Shown one piece after another: positions 8,523 to 17,526 of a DNA stretch of 64,000 nucleotides. This DNA is from Vibrio cyclitrophicus. Its GTDB lineage: Bacteria; Pseudomonadota; Gammaproteobacteria; Enterobacterales; Vibrionaceae. The notes beneath the pieces are model-generated. The model was given only the letters and a program-made list of their open reading frames with translations. It did no database searches and was not told the DNA's origin. Made by a program: the position numbers and the translations under genes. How positions within the stretch are numbered: the first letter of the stretch is position 1; each line of letters opens with the position of its first letter. The stretch spans positions 620,001 to 684,000 of the forward strand of contig NZ_AP025481.1 of the NCBI RefSeq assembly GCF_024347435.1. The letters run 5' to 3'.

Positions 8523-9794
8523 ATGTCTGAATCTACCAAATCTTTTAACCAACTTGGATTATCTGAGCACCTTCTTGCTACGTTAGCAGAGCTTAATTTT
8601 ACGGCTCCTACCAGTGTTCAAGAACAAGCGATTCCATTGGTATTAGAAGGCAAAGATGTATTAGCTGGTGCTCAAACGGGTACAGGCAAAACAGCGGCAT
8701 TTGGTTTGCCGATTATTCAAAGATTAATCGAGACCAAAGACAACATTATTCCAAATCCAAAATTAGTGCGTGCGCTTGTGTTAGTGCCAACGCGTGAATT
8801 AGCACAACAGGTGTTTGATAACGTAACCGAGTACGCAAAAGGTACCGATATTAAAGTCGTTGTGGCTTATGGAGGCGTTAGCATGAAGGTTCAAACTGAT
8901 AACCTGCGCGGCGGCGCTGATATTCTTGTAGCGACGCCTGGTCGTCTTATTGACCATATGTTTACCAAGAACATCATGCTAAGCCATACCGAAGTATTGG
9001 TACTGGATGAAGCGGATCGCATGTTAGACATGGGCTTTATGCCGGACATTAAGCGCATTCTTTCTCGCATGAACGAAGTTCGTCAAACCTTGTTCTTCTC
9101 AGCAACGTTTGATAACAAAATCAAAGCGATTGCACATCGTATGATGCAGTCGCCAAGTGAAATTCAAGTCACGCCAAAAAACAGTACAGCAGAGACAGTT
9201 ACCCAAATGGTTTACCCTGTAGATAAATCGCGTAAGAGTGAACTGTTGGCTTACTTAATCGGATCGAAGAACTGGCAACAAGTGTTGGTGTTCACGAAAA
9301 CTAAGCAGGGCACTGATGCTCTAGTTAAAGAACTTAAGCTAGATGGCATTAAAGCGGCATCTATCAATGGTGATAAGAGCCAAGGCGCGCGCCAAAAAGC
9401 ATTAGACGATTTTAAATCGGGTAAAGTACGAGCGCTTATTGCGACAGACGTAGCAGCTCGTGGTATCGATATTCAGCAGTTAGAACAAGTTGTGAATTAT
9501 GACCTGCCATTCAAAGCAGAAGACTACGTTCACCGTATTGGACGAACTGGCCGTGCAGGCAACAGCGGTTTAGCGATATCTTTGATGAGTCAGGATGAAG
9601 CTTATCTCCTGGGTGACATTGAGCGATTACTTGATACACGCTTGCCTCAAGAGTGGTTAGAGGGCTTTGAACCAAGCCTTGAAAAAGACGTGGCACCAGA
9701 ACGAGGGGGTCGTAGTAAGAGTCGTTCATCAGAAAAACGTAAGATGAAAGCAAAGCTAAAAATTCACCAAAACCGCGGTAAAGCGCGACGCTAG
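8523..9794 (+). CDS. rhlE: DEAD-box RNA helicase, RhlE type
   Basis: An ATP-dependent RNA helicase of 423 residues with all core motifs in order: Q motif (FTAPTSVQEQAIP), Walker A AQTGTGKT (about 54-61), PTRELAQQ, the VATPGR motif, DEAD (about 160-163), SAT, and in the second RecA domain ATDVAARGID and HRIGRTGRAG. The C-terminal 45 residues are basic (ending KIHQNRGKARR), typical of RNA-binding tails. RhlE-type helicases work in ribosome assembly and RNA turnover, often in the cold. A second helicase of this type is encoded at 30806, so paralogue roles are probably divided. A strong terminator follows. Confidence 0.9.
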   Translation: MSESTKSFNQLGLSEHLLATLAELNFTAPTSVQEQAIPLVLEGKDVLAGAQTGTGKTAAFGLPIIQRLIETKDNIIPNPKLVRALVLVPTRELAQQVFDNVTEYAKGTDIKVVVAYGGVSMKVQTDNLRGGADILVATPGRLIDHMFTKNIMLSHTEVLVLDEADRMLDMGFMPDIKRILSRMNEVRQTLFFSATFDNKIKAIAHRMMQSPSEIQVTPKNSTAETVTQMVYPVDKSRKSELLAYLIGSKNWQQVLVFTKTKQGTDALVKELKLDGIKAASINGDKSQGARQKALDDFKSGKVRALIATDVAARGIDIQQLEQVVNYDLPFKAEDYVHRIGRTGRAGNSGLAISLMSQDEAYLLGDIERLLDTRLPQEWLEGFEPSLEKDVAPERGGRSKSRSSEKRKMKAKLKIHQNRGKARR

Positions 9795-9856
9795 TCTTGT
9801 TGGAGTTGATGTTTATCGCGTTTATTAATTCGAAAGTATTAACCTGAGCCAATATA

Positions 9857-9894
9857 AAAATGCCCCATGACTGTCATCAGTCATGGGGCATTTT
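9857..9894. terminator. Bidirectional terminator between rhlE and the TetR gene
   Basis: A perfect 17-bp stem (core TGCCCCATGACTG / CAGTCATGGGGCA) with a TCAT loop, flanked by A on the left and T on the right. It serves both convergent genes. Confidence 0.92.
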
Positions 9895-9940
9895 CGTATC
9901 AAGGCAATTTAAATGTCGAGTACAAAGGCCTCAGCGTTAC

Positions 9941-10684
9941 TTAGTCTTGTTCGCACTTCCATACGCAAGGTACGTCATAAACTAATTCTTCGATCGAGGT
10001 AGGATTCAGTGCCCATTCTTCATTGATGTTGAACGTGCTGAGCATTTGTGTGTTGAATAACTGCCAATGTTTTAATAATGCTTCTTCAGGTGTTGACTGC
10101 ATCTCGCCTTCGTTCCATGTGCTTTCCATGAACGGAGTTAGGCATACGGCTCCATGCGCGTACATGATCATTTGCCACTTAATCTCATAAATGTTGATCA
10201 AGTTTTCAGGATTCGCCTCATTATACTGCTCAGCTAGCATATTGATTTCTTTTTCAACATTGCCAACATTGTCGATAAAGTAATCAACTAAGTTATCTTT
10301 TTGGCGAACAGAGTCGGTGATAAGTTGCATCGGCTTACGTGAGTGAATCATGTTGCTAAAGAGGCGCATACTAAATAAATAGATAGTAATGTTTGGCGCT
10401 GCATCTTTTGGAAGCTCATCCATGATTTTAGCAATATAAGACTGAAAATAACCATGTAAACAATCGCTTATAGCATGCCAAATCTTTTCTTTGCTACCAA
10501 AGTGGTGGCGGATAAGGCTATGCGATACGCCTGCTTTTTCACTGATGTTACGAAGCGAAACGCTATCATAACCATGCTCACAGAACATATCCGCAGCAAC
10601 CGTCATTATCAAAAATCGCGTCTCCTCCGCGTCTTTTGCACTTCTTCTACCTTGTTTCTTTTCTGTCATCTTTACTTCACACAT
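9941..10684 (-). CDS. TetR-family regulator of the adjacent efflux operon
   Basis: A 247-residue TetR-type repressor. The N-terminal helix-turn-helix is clear at about residues 25-70 (FCEHGYDSVSLRNISEKAGV, then HHFGSKEKIW). The rest is an all-helical ligand and dimer domain. The gene is divergent from the RND operon with 141 bases between them, the usual layout for a local repressor that is released by pump substrates. Translation may begin at the first ATG or at the sixth codon (MTEKKQG); neither has a decisive ribosome binding site. Effector unknown. Confidence 0.85.
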   Translation of the reverse strand: MCEVKMTEKKQGRRSAKDAEETRFLIMTVAADMFCEHGYDSVSLRNISEKAGVSHSLIRHHFGSKEKIWHAISDCLHGYFQSYIAKIMDELPKDAAPNITIYLFSMRLFSNMIHSRKPMQLITDSVRQKDNLVDYFIDNVGNVEKEINMLAEQYNEANPENLINIYEIKWQMIMYAHGAVCLTPFMESTWNEGEMQSTPEEALLKHWQLFNTQMLSTFNINEEWALNPTSIEELVYDVPCVWKCEQD

Positions 10685-10753
10685 TTACCTGATTACCACA
10701 TTCTACACTGTTTTTATTAAAATAAAAAATACTGCACAGGTGGAAAGTAAAGC

Positions 10754-10781
10754 TTGAGAATTATCTAATTTTAAATATACT
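10754..10781 (+). promoter_or_regulatory. Sigma70 promoter of the RND operon
   Basis: TTGAGA (10754-10759), a 16-bp spacer and TATACT (10776-10781). The predicted start lies near 10788, directly in CCCGCCTGTGTAA. A related sequence, TGCACAGGTGG, lies in inverted orientation at 10733-10743, so the pair may be the TetR operator. Confidence 0.6.
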
Positions 10782-10825
10782 GCCCGCCTGTGTAATAAAA
10801 CATAATAATTAAATGGAGAAGCATC

Positions 10826-11914
10826 ATGCAATCCAATTTGTCTATCGAAACTAGTTTAAGAAAGAATGCGTTGCTAGCGATCGCCACGATCATGCTTGCG
10901 GGTTCTCTAACTGGGTGTAATAAAGCCCAGTCCGAAGAAACTATTCAAGTTGTTAAACCTGTAAAGCTTTTTGAAATTCCTCAACAAAGTGATGTTGACC
11001 TAGATAGCTTTATCGCCAAAGTTGACGCAACCGATCGTGCTGCGCTTTCTTTCCAAGTTAGTGGAGACATTGAAATATTTTCTGTTCGAATGGGGCAGGA
11101 AGTGAAGAAAGGCCAAGTATTAGCAGCGTTGGATGCAACGGATTACCGAATTGCGCTTGATGCGGCTCAAGCAAGATTTGACTTGGCGAATAGCCAGTTC
11201 AAACAAGCTTCAAAGTTATACGCGAAAAAGCTAGTAAGCACTGATTACTATGACCAAGCTTTAAATACATTTACTGCCGCTGAAGTTGAGTTGGACCAAG
11301 CAAAAACAAACCTTGGTTACACCACATTAGTTGCTCCATTCGATGGCGTAGTGTCTATGGTGTTCGGTAAGCAATACCAATTAATCGCAGAAAAGCAGCC
11401 AGTGCTTAACATTTTGAATCACAGCGAAATGGACGTGACGTTCTCTATCCCGGTATCAAAGCTTGAAGACCGTTCTATTCAAGACCTAACCAGTTCAAAC
11501 ATGTGGGTAGTGATGGATAGCCACCGAGGCATTCGTATTCCCACTCGTTTTAAAGAGATATCGACTCAGCCCGACGAAGACACCAACAGCTATCAAGCGG
11601 TTGTGTCTATCGTAAAACCTGACGGGATAAATCTGTTGTCCGGCATGACTGCCCAAGTTGAAGTTCAGAAAAGTAAATCTCAGCTAGGCATCGGAATCGT
11701 TGACTCTGCATGGTTAAGCAGAGAAACGAACCACGGCGAGCTTTGGCGTTATAGCCCAGAGTCTCAATTGATTTCTAAAGTACAAGTATCTCTTGACCCA
11801 CAAGGCAACGTTATTGATGGCTTGTCTCCTGGCGACCTTATCGTTGAAGCGGGTGTCGATGTTTTATCTGAGGGCCAGCAAGTCAAGGCGTGGCAACGTG
11901 AGGGCGGTATTTAA
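10826..11914 (+). CDS. RND efflux adaptor lipoprotein 1 (membrane fusion protein)
   Basis: A 362-residue periplasmic adaptor of the AcrA/HlyD type. It has a lipobox (SLTGC, Cys31), then the flattened-barrel strands, a biotinyl-lipoyl half (VKKGQVLAALDATDY), a helical hairpin with heptad pattern (about 106-150) and the second lipoyl half (LVAPFDGVVSMVFGKQYQLI). It should join the inner-membrane RND pump to an outer-membrane channel. A GGAGAA ribosome binding site precedes the ATG. Its stop codon TAA overlaps the next ATG by one base, so the two adaptors are translated together. No TolC-like gene is in the operon. Confidence 0.9.
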   Translation: MQSNLSIETSLRKNALLAIATIMLAGSLTGCNKAQSEETIQVVKPVKLFEIPQQSDVDLDSFIAKVDATDRAALSFQVSGDIEIFSVRMGQEVKKGQVLAALDATDYRIALDAAQARFDLANSQFKQASKLYAKKLVSTDYYDQALNTFTAAEVELDQAKTNLGYTTLVAPFDGVVSMVFGKQYQLIAEKQPVLNILNHSEMDVTFSIPVSKLEDRSIQDLTSSNMWVVMDSHRGIRIPTRFKEISTQPDEDTNSYQAVVSIVKPDGINLLSGMTAQVEVQKSKSQLGIGIVDSAWLSRETNHGELWRYSPESQLISKVQVSLDPQGNVIDGLSPGDLIVEAGVDVLSEGQQVKAWQREGGI

Positions 11915-12969
11915 TGAACCTTTCTAAATTATCATTTGTCGTAGCATCTACTTTGTTTCTTCAAGCCTGTAACAGCGAGGCTGATCACCGCGAGCAACCT
12001 TCTCTTTTCGTTTCTACCTTTGAAGTTGGTGCTCCTCTCACTGAACAGTTCAGAAGCTTTAACGGTCAAGTGATGCCTGCTGAGTTAACGCCTTTATCTT
12101 TTAAGCTGCCTGGTGAAATTAAGCGAGTCTTGGTCGAGGCCGGAGACAGAGTAGAAAAAGGGCAATTGCTCGCAACGCTTGATAACGATACCTACCTGCA
12201 AGGTTTGACGGACGCTAAATCTCAATTTGAGCTAGCGAGTAAGCAACTTGCGCGTGGTACTGAGATGTTCAGCAGCAAGATGCTATCTCAATCTGAACAC
12301 GATCAACTAACCGCTAACTACAAATTGGCATCGGCTAACTTGGCTGCGGCAGAGCGTAAGCTGAGTTACACCGAGCTTTTAGCACCATTTTCTGGAACGG
12401 TTTCAACAGTAGATAAACAGCGCTTTGAAAATGTAACACCGGGTGAAACTTTATTGAGCTTGTATCAAAACGAAAAGGTGTATGTGCGAATTCAAGTCTC
12501 AGATTCAATCTTAGCGTCAATCAGCCCAAATATGCGGTCAAACAGTTACCGCCCTCAAGCGACTTTCGGTGGGCATACTGGTCAATATCCATTGACGTAT
12601 TTAGAACACACCAGTGAATTACACCCACAATCTCGTACTTATGAATTTTGGATGCAGATGCCACAACCTAAGAACGAAGTTTTACCAGGTACAAGTGTTA
12701 CGGTAAATGTAGATATGGCTAAAGCGGGTCTAAGTGATGTTCAAGGCTATGAATTACCCATGACAACGCTACAAGCTGGGGGTGAAGCAACCCAGTTTTT
12801 TGTATGGAAACTCGAAGATGGACAAGCGTTCAAAAGCGAAGTTGAAGTTGAAAAGATCAGTGGTAAAGGCGCACTTGTCGCTCACGGTGTTGAGCAAGGT
12901 GATCAACTCGTAAATTCAAATTTAAGAAAACTCCGTGACGGAATCAAATTGTCAGGAAAAGCAGAATGA
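11914..12969 (+). CDS. RND efflux adaptor lipoprotein 2
   Basis: A second, distinct adaptor of 351 residues with its own lipobox (LQAC, Cys19). Lipoyl halves are VEKGQLLATLDNDTY and LLAPFSGTVSTVDKQRFENV, with a hairpin between them at about 96-138. Two different adaptors ahead of one pump gene suggests a mixed adaptor ring or alternative complexes, as found in several Vibrio RND systems. Its end overlaps the pump gene by four bases (ATGA), so translation is coupled. Substrate range cannot be inferred from the adaptor. Confidence 0.88.
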   Translation: MNLSKLSFVVASTLFLQACNSEADHREQPSLFVSTFEVGAPLTEQFRSFNGQVMPAELTPLSFKLPGEIKRVLVEAGDRVEKGQLLATLDNDTYLQGLTDAKSQFELASKQLARGTEMFSSKMLSQSEHDQLTANYKLASANLAAAERKLSYTELLAPFSGTVSTVDKQRFENVTPGETLLSLYQNEKVYVRIQVSDSILASISPNMRSNSYRPQATFGGHTGQYPLTYLEHTSELHPQSRTYEFWMQMPQPKNEVLPGTSVTVNVDMAKAGLSDVQGYELPMTTLQAGGEATQFFVWKLEDGQAFKSEVEVEKISGKGALVAHGVEQGDQLVNSNLRKLRDGIKLSGKAE

Positions 12970-15900
12970 ACATCGCAGAATATTCAATAAAGAACAAAGT
13001 AATCAGTTGGTTGTTTCTCGTCATTTTGGCCATCGGTGGTGTCACATCTTTTGGTAATCTATCCCGTTTAGAAGACCCAGCTTTTACCATCAAAGATGCC
13101 ATGATTATTTCAACTTACCCTGGCGCCACATCAATGGAAGTTGAAGAAGAGCTGACGTATCCACTTGAAAAAGAGATAAGACAGCTCCCTTATATCGATA
13201 AGATTACGTCGACCTCATCGAGTGGCATGTCTCAAATAATGGTCAGTATGAAGATGGATTACGGTCCGGACGAGCTACCACAGATTTGGGATGAGATGCG
13301 TCGTAAAATTAATGATCTTCAACCTACGCTTCCAAGTGGTGTTAATTCTGTTCAGATTATCGACGATTTTGGTGATGTGTTCGGCGTCATGATTATGCTA
13401 ACGGGGGACGGCTATGATTCTGTTGAATTGAAGCAATACGCTGACTATCTAACACGTGAAATTGAACTTGTAGAAGGCGTTGGGAAAGTCAGCATTGCCG
13501 GTGATCAACAAGAACAAATGTTTGTTGAAATGTCACTTGAACGCTTAGCTGCGTTGAACTTAGATATGTCGACCGTAACCTCTTTATTAGCACAGCAAAA
13601 CAGTGTGGTATCGGCTGGTGAAGTGATGCTAAACGGTCAAAGCTTAACGATTAGACCTAATGGTACGCTCAATACCGTTGAAGAACTTGAAAACCTGATC
13701 ATTCATGGTCGTGACACGGGTAACTTAATTCGCCTTAAAGATGTCGCTGATGTTACGCGTGGCATTCAAGAAAAGCCTGGCAATGTGCTTACTTACAACG
13801 GCAAGCAGGCTATAAACCTAGGTATCGCCTTTTCGTCAGGTGTAAACGTAGTCGAAATTGGCAATGCGCTTGATACGGAGTTGGATCGCTTAGAAAGCAT
13901 TAAACCTGCCGGTGTAGAATTGAACTACTTCTATAACCAGGCACAAGAAGTAGACAAATCAGTTGCAGACTTTTTGATTAGCTTAGTTGAAGCGGTTGCT
14001 ATCGTTATCATTGTGCTGCTGTTTGCAATGGGTTTACGCAGTGGCTTAATCATTGGTTTGGTACTTTTATTGACGGTGTTTGGTACCTTCATTCTTATGG
14101 ACTACAACGATGTAGAACTGCACCGTATCTCACTGGGTGCACTGATTATCGCATTGGGTATGCTGGTGGATAATGCGATTGTTGTTGTTGAGGGTATTCT
14201 GGTTGGCTTGAAAAAAGGTAAGACCAAACTTCAAGCAGCGAAAGACATCGTGACACAAACACAATGGCCACTATTGGGTGCGACCATTATTGCTATCACA
14301 GCCTTTGCGCCTATCGGCTTGTCGAAAGATGCAACAGGTGAGTTCATGGGCTCGTTGTTCTGGGTACTGTGTTTCTCGCTATTCTTAAGTTGGGTAACGG
14401 CGCTAACATTAACGCCTTTCCTTGCTGAAATGTTGCTTAAAGAAGAAGACAAAGTTGATGAAAACGAAGACCCTTACAAAGGCATCTTGTTCGTTGTATT
14501 TGGTGTGTGTCTGAAAGTAGCGCTTCGATTTAGATGGCTTACTGTTGTCAGTATGGTTGCGCTATTAGCAGTTTCCGTAGTCGGCTTTGGGATGGTGAAA
14601 CAGCAGTTCTTTCCACCATCAAACACACCAATGTTCTATGTAGACATGTGGATGCCGGAAGGCACTGATGTTCGTGAAACGATCAAGCAGACCGAAAAGG
14701 TTGAAAGTTATATTCGCCAGCAAGATAACGTGGAGTTTGTGACAACAACGGTTGGGCAGGGTATGCAACGTTTTGCGCTTACATATCAACCAGAGAAAAG
14801 TTACGAAGCGTACAGTCAGCTACAAATTCGAACGACTGACCGTGACACCATGTTTGAAGTGCTAGAAGAGTTAGACAAGGACTTAGCCAACCAATTTGAA
14901 CAACCGACGTTCCAATTCAAATTGATTGAGTTTGGCCCGTCACCAGCTTCAAAAATAGAAGCACGTATTAGTGGCGCAGACCCACAGATACTTCGCAGCA
15001 TCGCGGTTCAAGTAGAAGATATTTTGTTAGCGGATCCGGGATCTCGAAATGTTCGTCATGACTGGCGTGAACGTACTAAAGAGTTAGTGCCACTGTTCAA
15101 TGAATCAAAGGCTCGTCGTCTTGGCATTTCAAAGACTGATTTGTCTGAGACGTTACAAATGGCATTTGGTGGTTACAACATTGGGTTACTGCGTGATGGT
15201 ACTCATATGTTGCCTATCGTAGCGCGTTTGCCTGAAGCCGAACGTTTTGATTTTGAATCACTGAATAATGTGAAAATCTGGAGTCCATCGCTGCAAACAT
15301 ACATTCCCGTTGAACAAGTGATCGATGGGGTTGAACTTCAATGGTCTGAACCGCTGATTCAACGTCGTGACAGAAAACGCACGTTAACCGTACTTGCCGA
15401 CCACGATGTGTTGGGTGACGAAACGCCAGCTAGCTTGTTCGCTAGGGTAAAACCAAAGGTTGAAGCACTCGTTCTACCTGCAGGTTACGAGATTAGTTGG
15501 GGTGGCGAGTACGAAAGTTCCAAAGATGCGCAAGAATCTCTATTTGGTTCACTACCAATGGGTTACTTGCTGATGTTTATCATCACAATGCTTCTGTTTA
15601 ACTCGGTTCGTAAGCCGCTTGTGATTTGGTTTGCGGTTCCACTTTCAATCATTGGTGTTTCGATTGGTTTGTTAGGTACCAATATGCCATTCAGCTTCAC
15701 TGCGTTCTTAGGCTTACTAAGTCTAAGTGGCATGATTTTGAAGAATGGTATTGTATTGCTTGACCAGATCAACACTGAATTATCAACCGGTAAAGACCCA
15801 TACTTAGCGGTTGTGGATAGCGCGATCAGCCGTGTGCGACCGGTTTCTATGGCAGCGTTAACGACTATCTTAGGCATGATACCTTTGGTATTTGATGCAT

Positions 15901-16025
15901 TTTTTGGCTCGATGGCGATCACCATCATGGCAGGCTTAGGTTTTGCTACAGTACTAACGCTAATAGTAGTACCAGTGATGTTCGCTATCCTTTATAGAAT
16001 CAAACCGTCCACTGCGGGTTATTAG
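12966..16025 (+). CDS. RND family multidrug efflux pump
   Basis: A 1019-residue inner-membrane pump of the AcrB/MexB superfamily. It has an N-terminal membrane helix, two large periplasmic loops and two blocks of membrane helices (about 330-545 and 855-1010). Proton-relay features are visible in helix 4 (LGALIIALGMLVDNAIVVVE, with the D-N pair) and a lysine in the second block (SGMILKNGIVLLDQ). The length is near the AcrB norm. It should expel drugs, bile acids or toxic metabolites by proton antiport. It is the last gene of the operon and is followed by a strong terminator. Confidence 0.93.
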   Translation: MNIAEYSIKNKVISWLFLVILAIGGVTSFGNLSRLEDPAFTIKDAMIISTYPGATSMEVEEELTYPLEKEIRQLPYIDKITSTSSSGMSQIMVSMKMDYGPDELPQIWDEMRRKINDLQPTLPSGVNSVQIIDDFGDVFGVMIMLTGDGYDSVELKQYADYLTREIELVEGVGKVSIAGDQQEQMFVEMSLERLAALNLDMSTVTSLLAQQNSVVSAGEVMLNGQSLTIRPNGTLNTVEELENLIIHGRDTGNLIRLKDVADVTRGIQEKPGNVLTYNGKQAINLGIAFSSGVNVVEIGNALDTELDRLESIKPAGVELNYFYNQAQEVDKSVADFLISLVEAVAIVIIVLLFAMGLRSGLIIGLVLLLTVFGTFILMDYNDVELHRISLGALIIALGMLVDNAIVVVEGILVGLKKGKTKLQAAKDIVTQTQWPLLGATIIAITAFAPIGLSKDATGEFMGSLFWVLCFSLFLSWVTALTLTPFLAEMLLKEEDKVDENEDPYKGILFVVFGVCLKVALRFRWLTVVSMVALLAVSVVGFGMVKQQFFPPSNTPMFYVDMWMPEGTDVRETIKQTEKVESYIRQQDNVEFVTTTVGQGMQRFALTYQPEKSYEAYSQLQIRTTDRDTMFEVLEELDKDLANQFEQPTFQFKLIEFGPSPASKIEARISGADPQILRSIAVQVEDILLADPGSRNVRHDWRERTKELVPLFNESKARRLGISKTDLSETLQMAFGGYNIGLLRDGTHMLPIVARLPEAERFDFESLNNVKIWSPSLQTYIPVEQVIDGVELQWSEPLIQRRDRKRTLTVLADHDVLGDETPASLFARVKPKVEALVLPAGYEISWGGEYESSKDAQESLFGSLPMGYLLMFIITMLLFNSVRKPLVIWFAVPLSIIGVSIGLLGTNMPFSFTAFLGLLSLSGMILKNGIVLLDQINTELSTGKDPYLAVVDSAISRVRPVSMAALTTILGMIPLVFDAFFGSMAITIMAGLGFATVLTLIVVPVMFAILYRIKPSTAGY

Positions 16026-16056
16026 GGATTGATATAAAACAGATTCTTTTAAGCCA

Positions 16057-16083
16057 GCCCAGTCATCTTGACTGGGCTTTTTT
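16057..16083 (+). terminator. Terminator of the RND operon
   Basis: GCCCAGTCA / TGACTGGGC, a perfect 9-bp stem with a TCT loop, followed by six T. Confidence 0.93.
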
Positions 16084-16167
16084 ATAAGTGCTAGATAAAA
16101 ACACAAGACGAACGAAGTGCTAAGGCTAAGCGTTAGGTCTATAAAAGAGAGTTAACCAACAGGAGTT

Positions 16168-16212
16168 AAAAAGCCGCTAATCAATGGAAAAGCAGCTTCT
16201 ATAGATAAGCGG
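16168..16212 (-). terminator. Probable terminator of the EAL gene
   Basis: On the minus strand CCGCTTATC pairs with GATTAGCGG (one mismatch) across a loop of about 21 bases, then C and five T. It starts three bases after the stop codon. Confidence 0.5.
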
Positions 16213-16214
16213 TT

Positions 16215-17006
16215 TTAGATAGCGAGGCGTATATCCAACTCAATCGGCTCTGGCATGGCTAAGTGGTAGCCTTGATACATATCGAAGCCTAAACTTTGCA
16301 TTGCAACGAGTTGTTGCTGAGTTTCAATTCCTTCAATTACGGTCTTGGCGCCAATTTGGTTAGCAAGCTCTAGTACTAAGGTCATTTCACGAGTGTTGCC
16401 TTTTTCGAAGTCGAGCATAACAGATCGGTCTATTTTTATTATATGAGGATTGATATGACGAACGCGTTGCTCGGTTGAAGCTTGTGTTCCAAAATCATCG
16501 ACCGCGATTTGAAATCCATTTTGTGCGAGTGAGTGGGCGGCGTCTTTCAAGCGCTCTTCACTTTCTGCATTAAGTTCAACCAATTCCATTACTATTTGAG
16601 ACGATGATAGGTTCAGTTCATGGAGGCGTTTAGCCAACAGACTGTCGCTTACTTTTTCTGCGGCAAACAGCTCACCAACGTTCGGGAGCACGTTCAAAAA
16701 CAGGTGTAAGTGACGAATTTTTGATTGTGCAAAGTTGCGGATATGGATAGCTCTACTCAGCCTTTCTACATTGATCTTATCAACGCATAAAGTTTCGTCG
16801 GAATGGAAGAAGTGATCAGGACGAACAATTTCACCCTTGCCGTTCGATAGGCGAACTAAAGCCTCTACGCCTATCTGAGCCATAGAACAATCAAATATCG
16901 GTTGATAGACACTTTTAAGTGTTAGATCTTGGTATTTAGCAATAAACTGCATATCGGTATCCACGGATATACAGCTAATAAATTCACTTCTGTTTGATAG
17001 AATCAT
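16215..17006 (-). CDS. EAL-domain c-di-GMP phosphodiesterase
   Basis: A compact 263-residue protein that is essentially one EAL domain with no membrane segment. The EAL signature is E48-A49-L50 (GVEALVRLS). Other catalytic and metal positions appear kept: N105 in LNVLPN, E141 in VMELVE, D170-D171 in VDDFGT, K191 in IKIDRS, E225 and E228 in IEGIE, and Q245 in YQGYHLA. It is therefore likely active in hydrolysing c-di-GMP. Loop 6 is slightly altered (DDFGTQAS rather than DDFGTGYS). A promoter and inverted repeat lie just upstream. Confidence 0.88.
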   Translation of the reverse strand: MILSNRSEFISCISVDTDMQFIAKYQDLTLKSVYQPIFDCSMAQIGVEALVRLSNGKGEIVRPDHFFHSDETLCVDKINVERLSRAIHIRNFAQSKIRHLHLFLNVLPNVGELFAAEKVSDSLLAKRLHELNLSSSQIVMELVELNAESEERLKDAAHSLAQNGFQIAVDDFGTQASTEQRVRHINPHIIKIDRSVMLDFEKGNTREMTLVLELANQIGAKTVIEGIETQQQLVAMQSLGFDMYQGYHLAMPEPIELDIRLAI

Positions 17007-17053
17007 AGTCGTTAGTAAAGGTGTTTATTCAGTGACGAAAACATTCGCCATGG

Positions 17054-17089
17054 CTGTCACAATATTGACAGGTGTTAGTAAATTGTCAA
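17054..17089 (-). promoter_or_regulatory. Promoter and inverted repeat before the EAL gene
   Basis: On the minus strand, TTGACA (17089-17084), a 17-bp spacer and AATATT (17066-17061) form a sigma70-type promoter. The -10 is embedded in CTGTCACAATATTGACAG (17054-17071), a perfect 6+6 inverted repeat with a 6-bp centre, well placed to be an operator. Confidence 0.5.
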
Positions 17090-17526
17090 TTAATAAAAAT
17101 TCATTTACAGCGTCAATATTTAAATAAATATAATTAACGAAAAATCAGGATGATAAATGATATCAGTAATTAGTCTCAATTATCACTTCCTGCCATTTCA
17201 TTGCCGCAGTGAATTTAATGGCTAAGGAACCTATCGCATAGTAACCACAACTAATATAAGGCTAGAGCACCAGTACACCAGAGAAAAGTAGGGTTAAAGA
17301 CTTAGATTTTGGGAGGGCATCAAAGTTAAGAATTAAAGAGACTGTACCAGTTACATAGAAATGATATCTATCTCTCATAATCGATAAAGTTAGCGTAAAG
17401 GTTATTAATCATTCAAAATTGACATTTGGATAATTAATGAACACAAGAAAAGTTTTCGGTTATAAAATACTTTGTGAAAGTCAAAAATTTACTTTAAATA
17501 TTAAATTTAAAAATTGACTCGTATTC
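17090..17526. other. AT-rich intergenic region
   Basis: About 440 bases with very high AT content, especially 17400-17526, and no credible gene. I see no terminator hairpin for the gene that ends at 17527. Confidence 0.4.
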
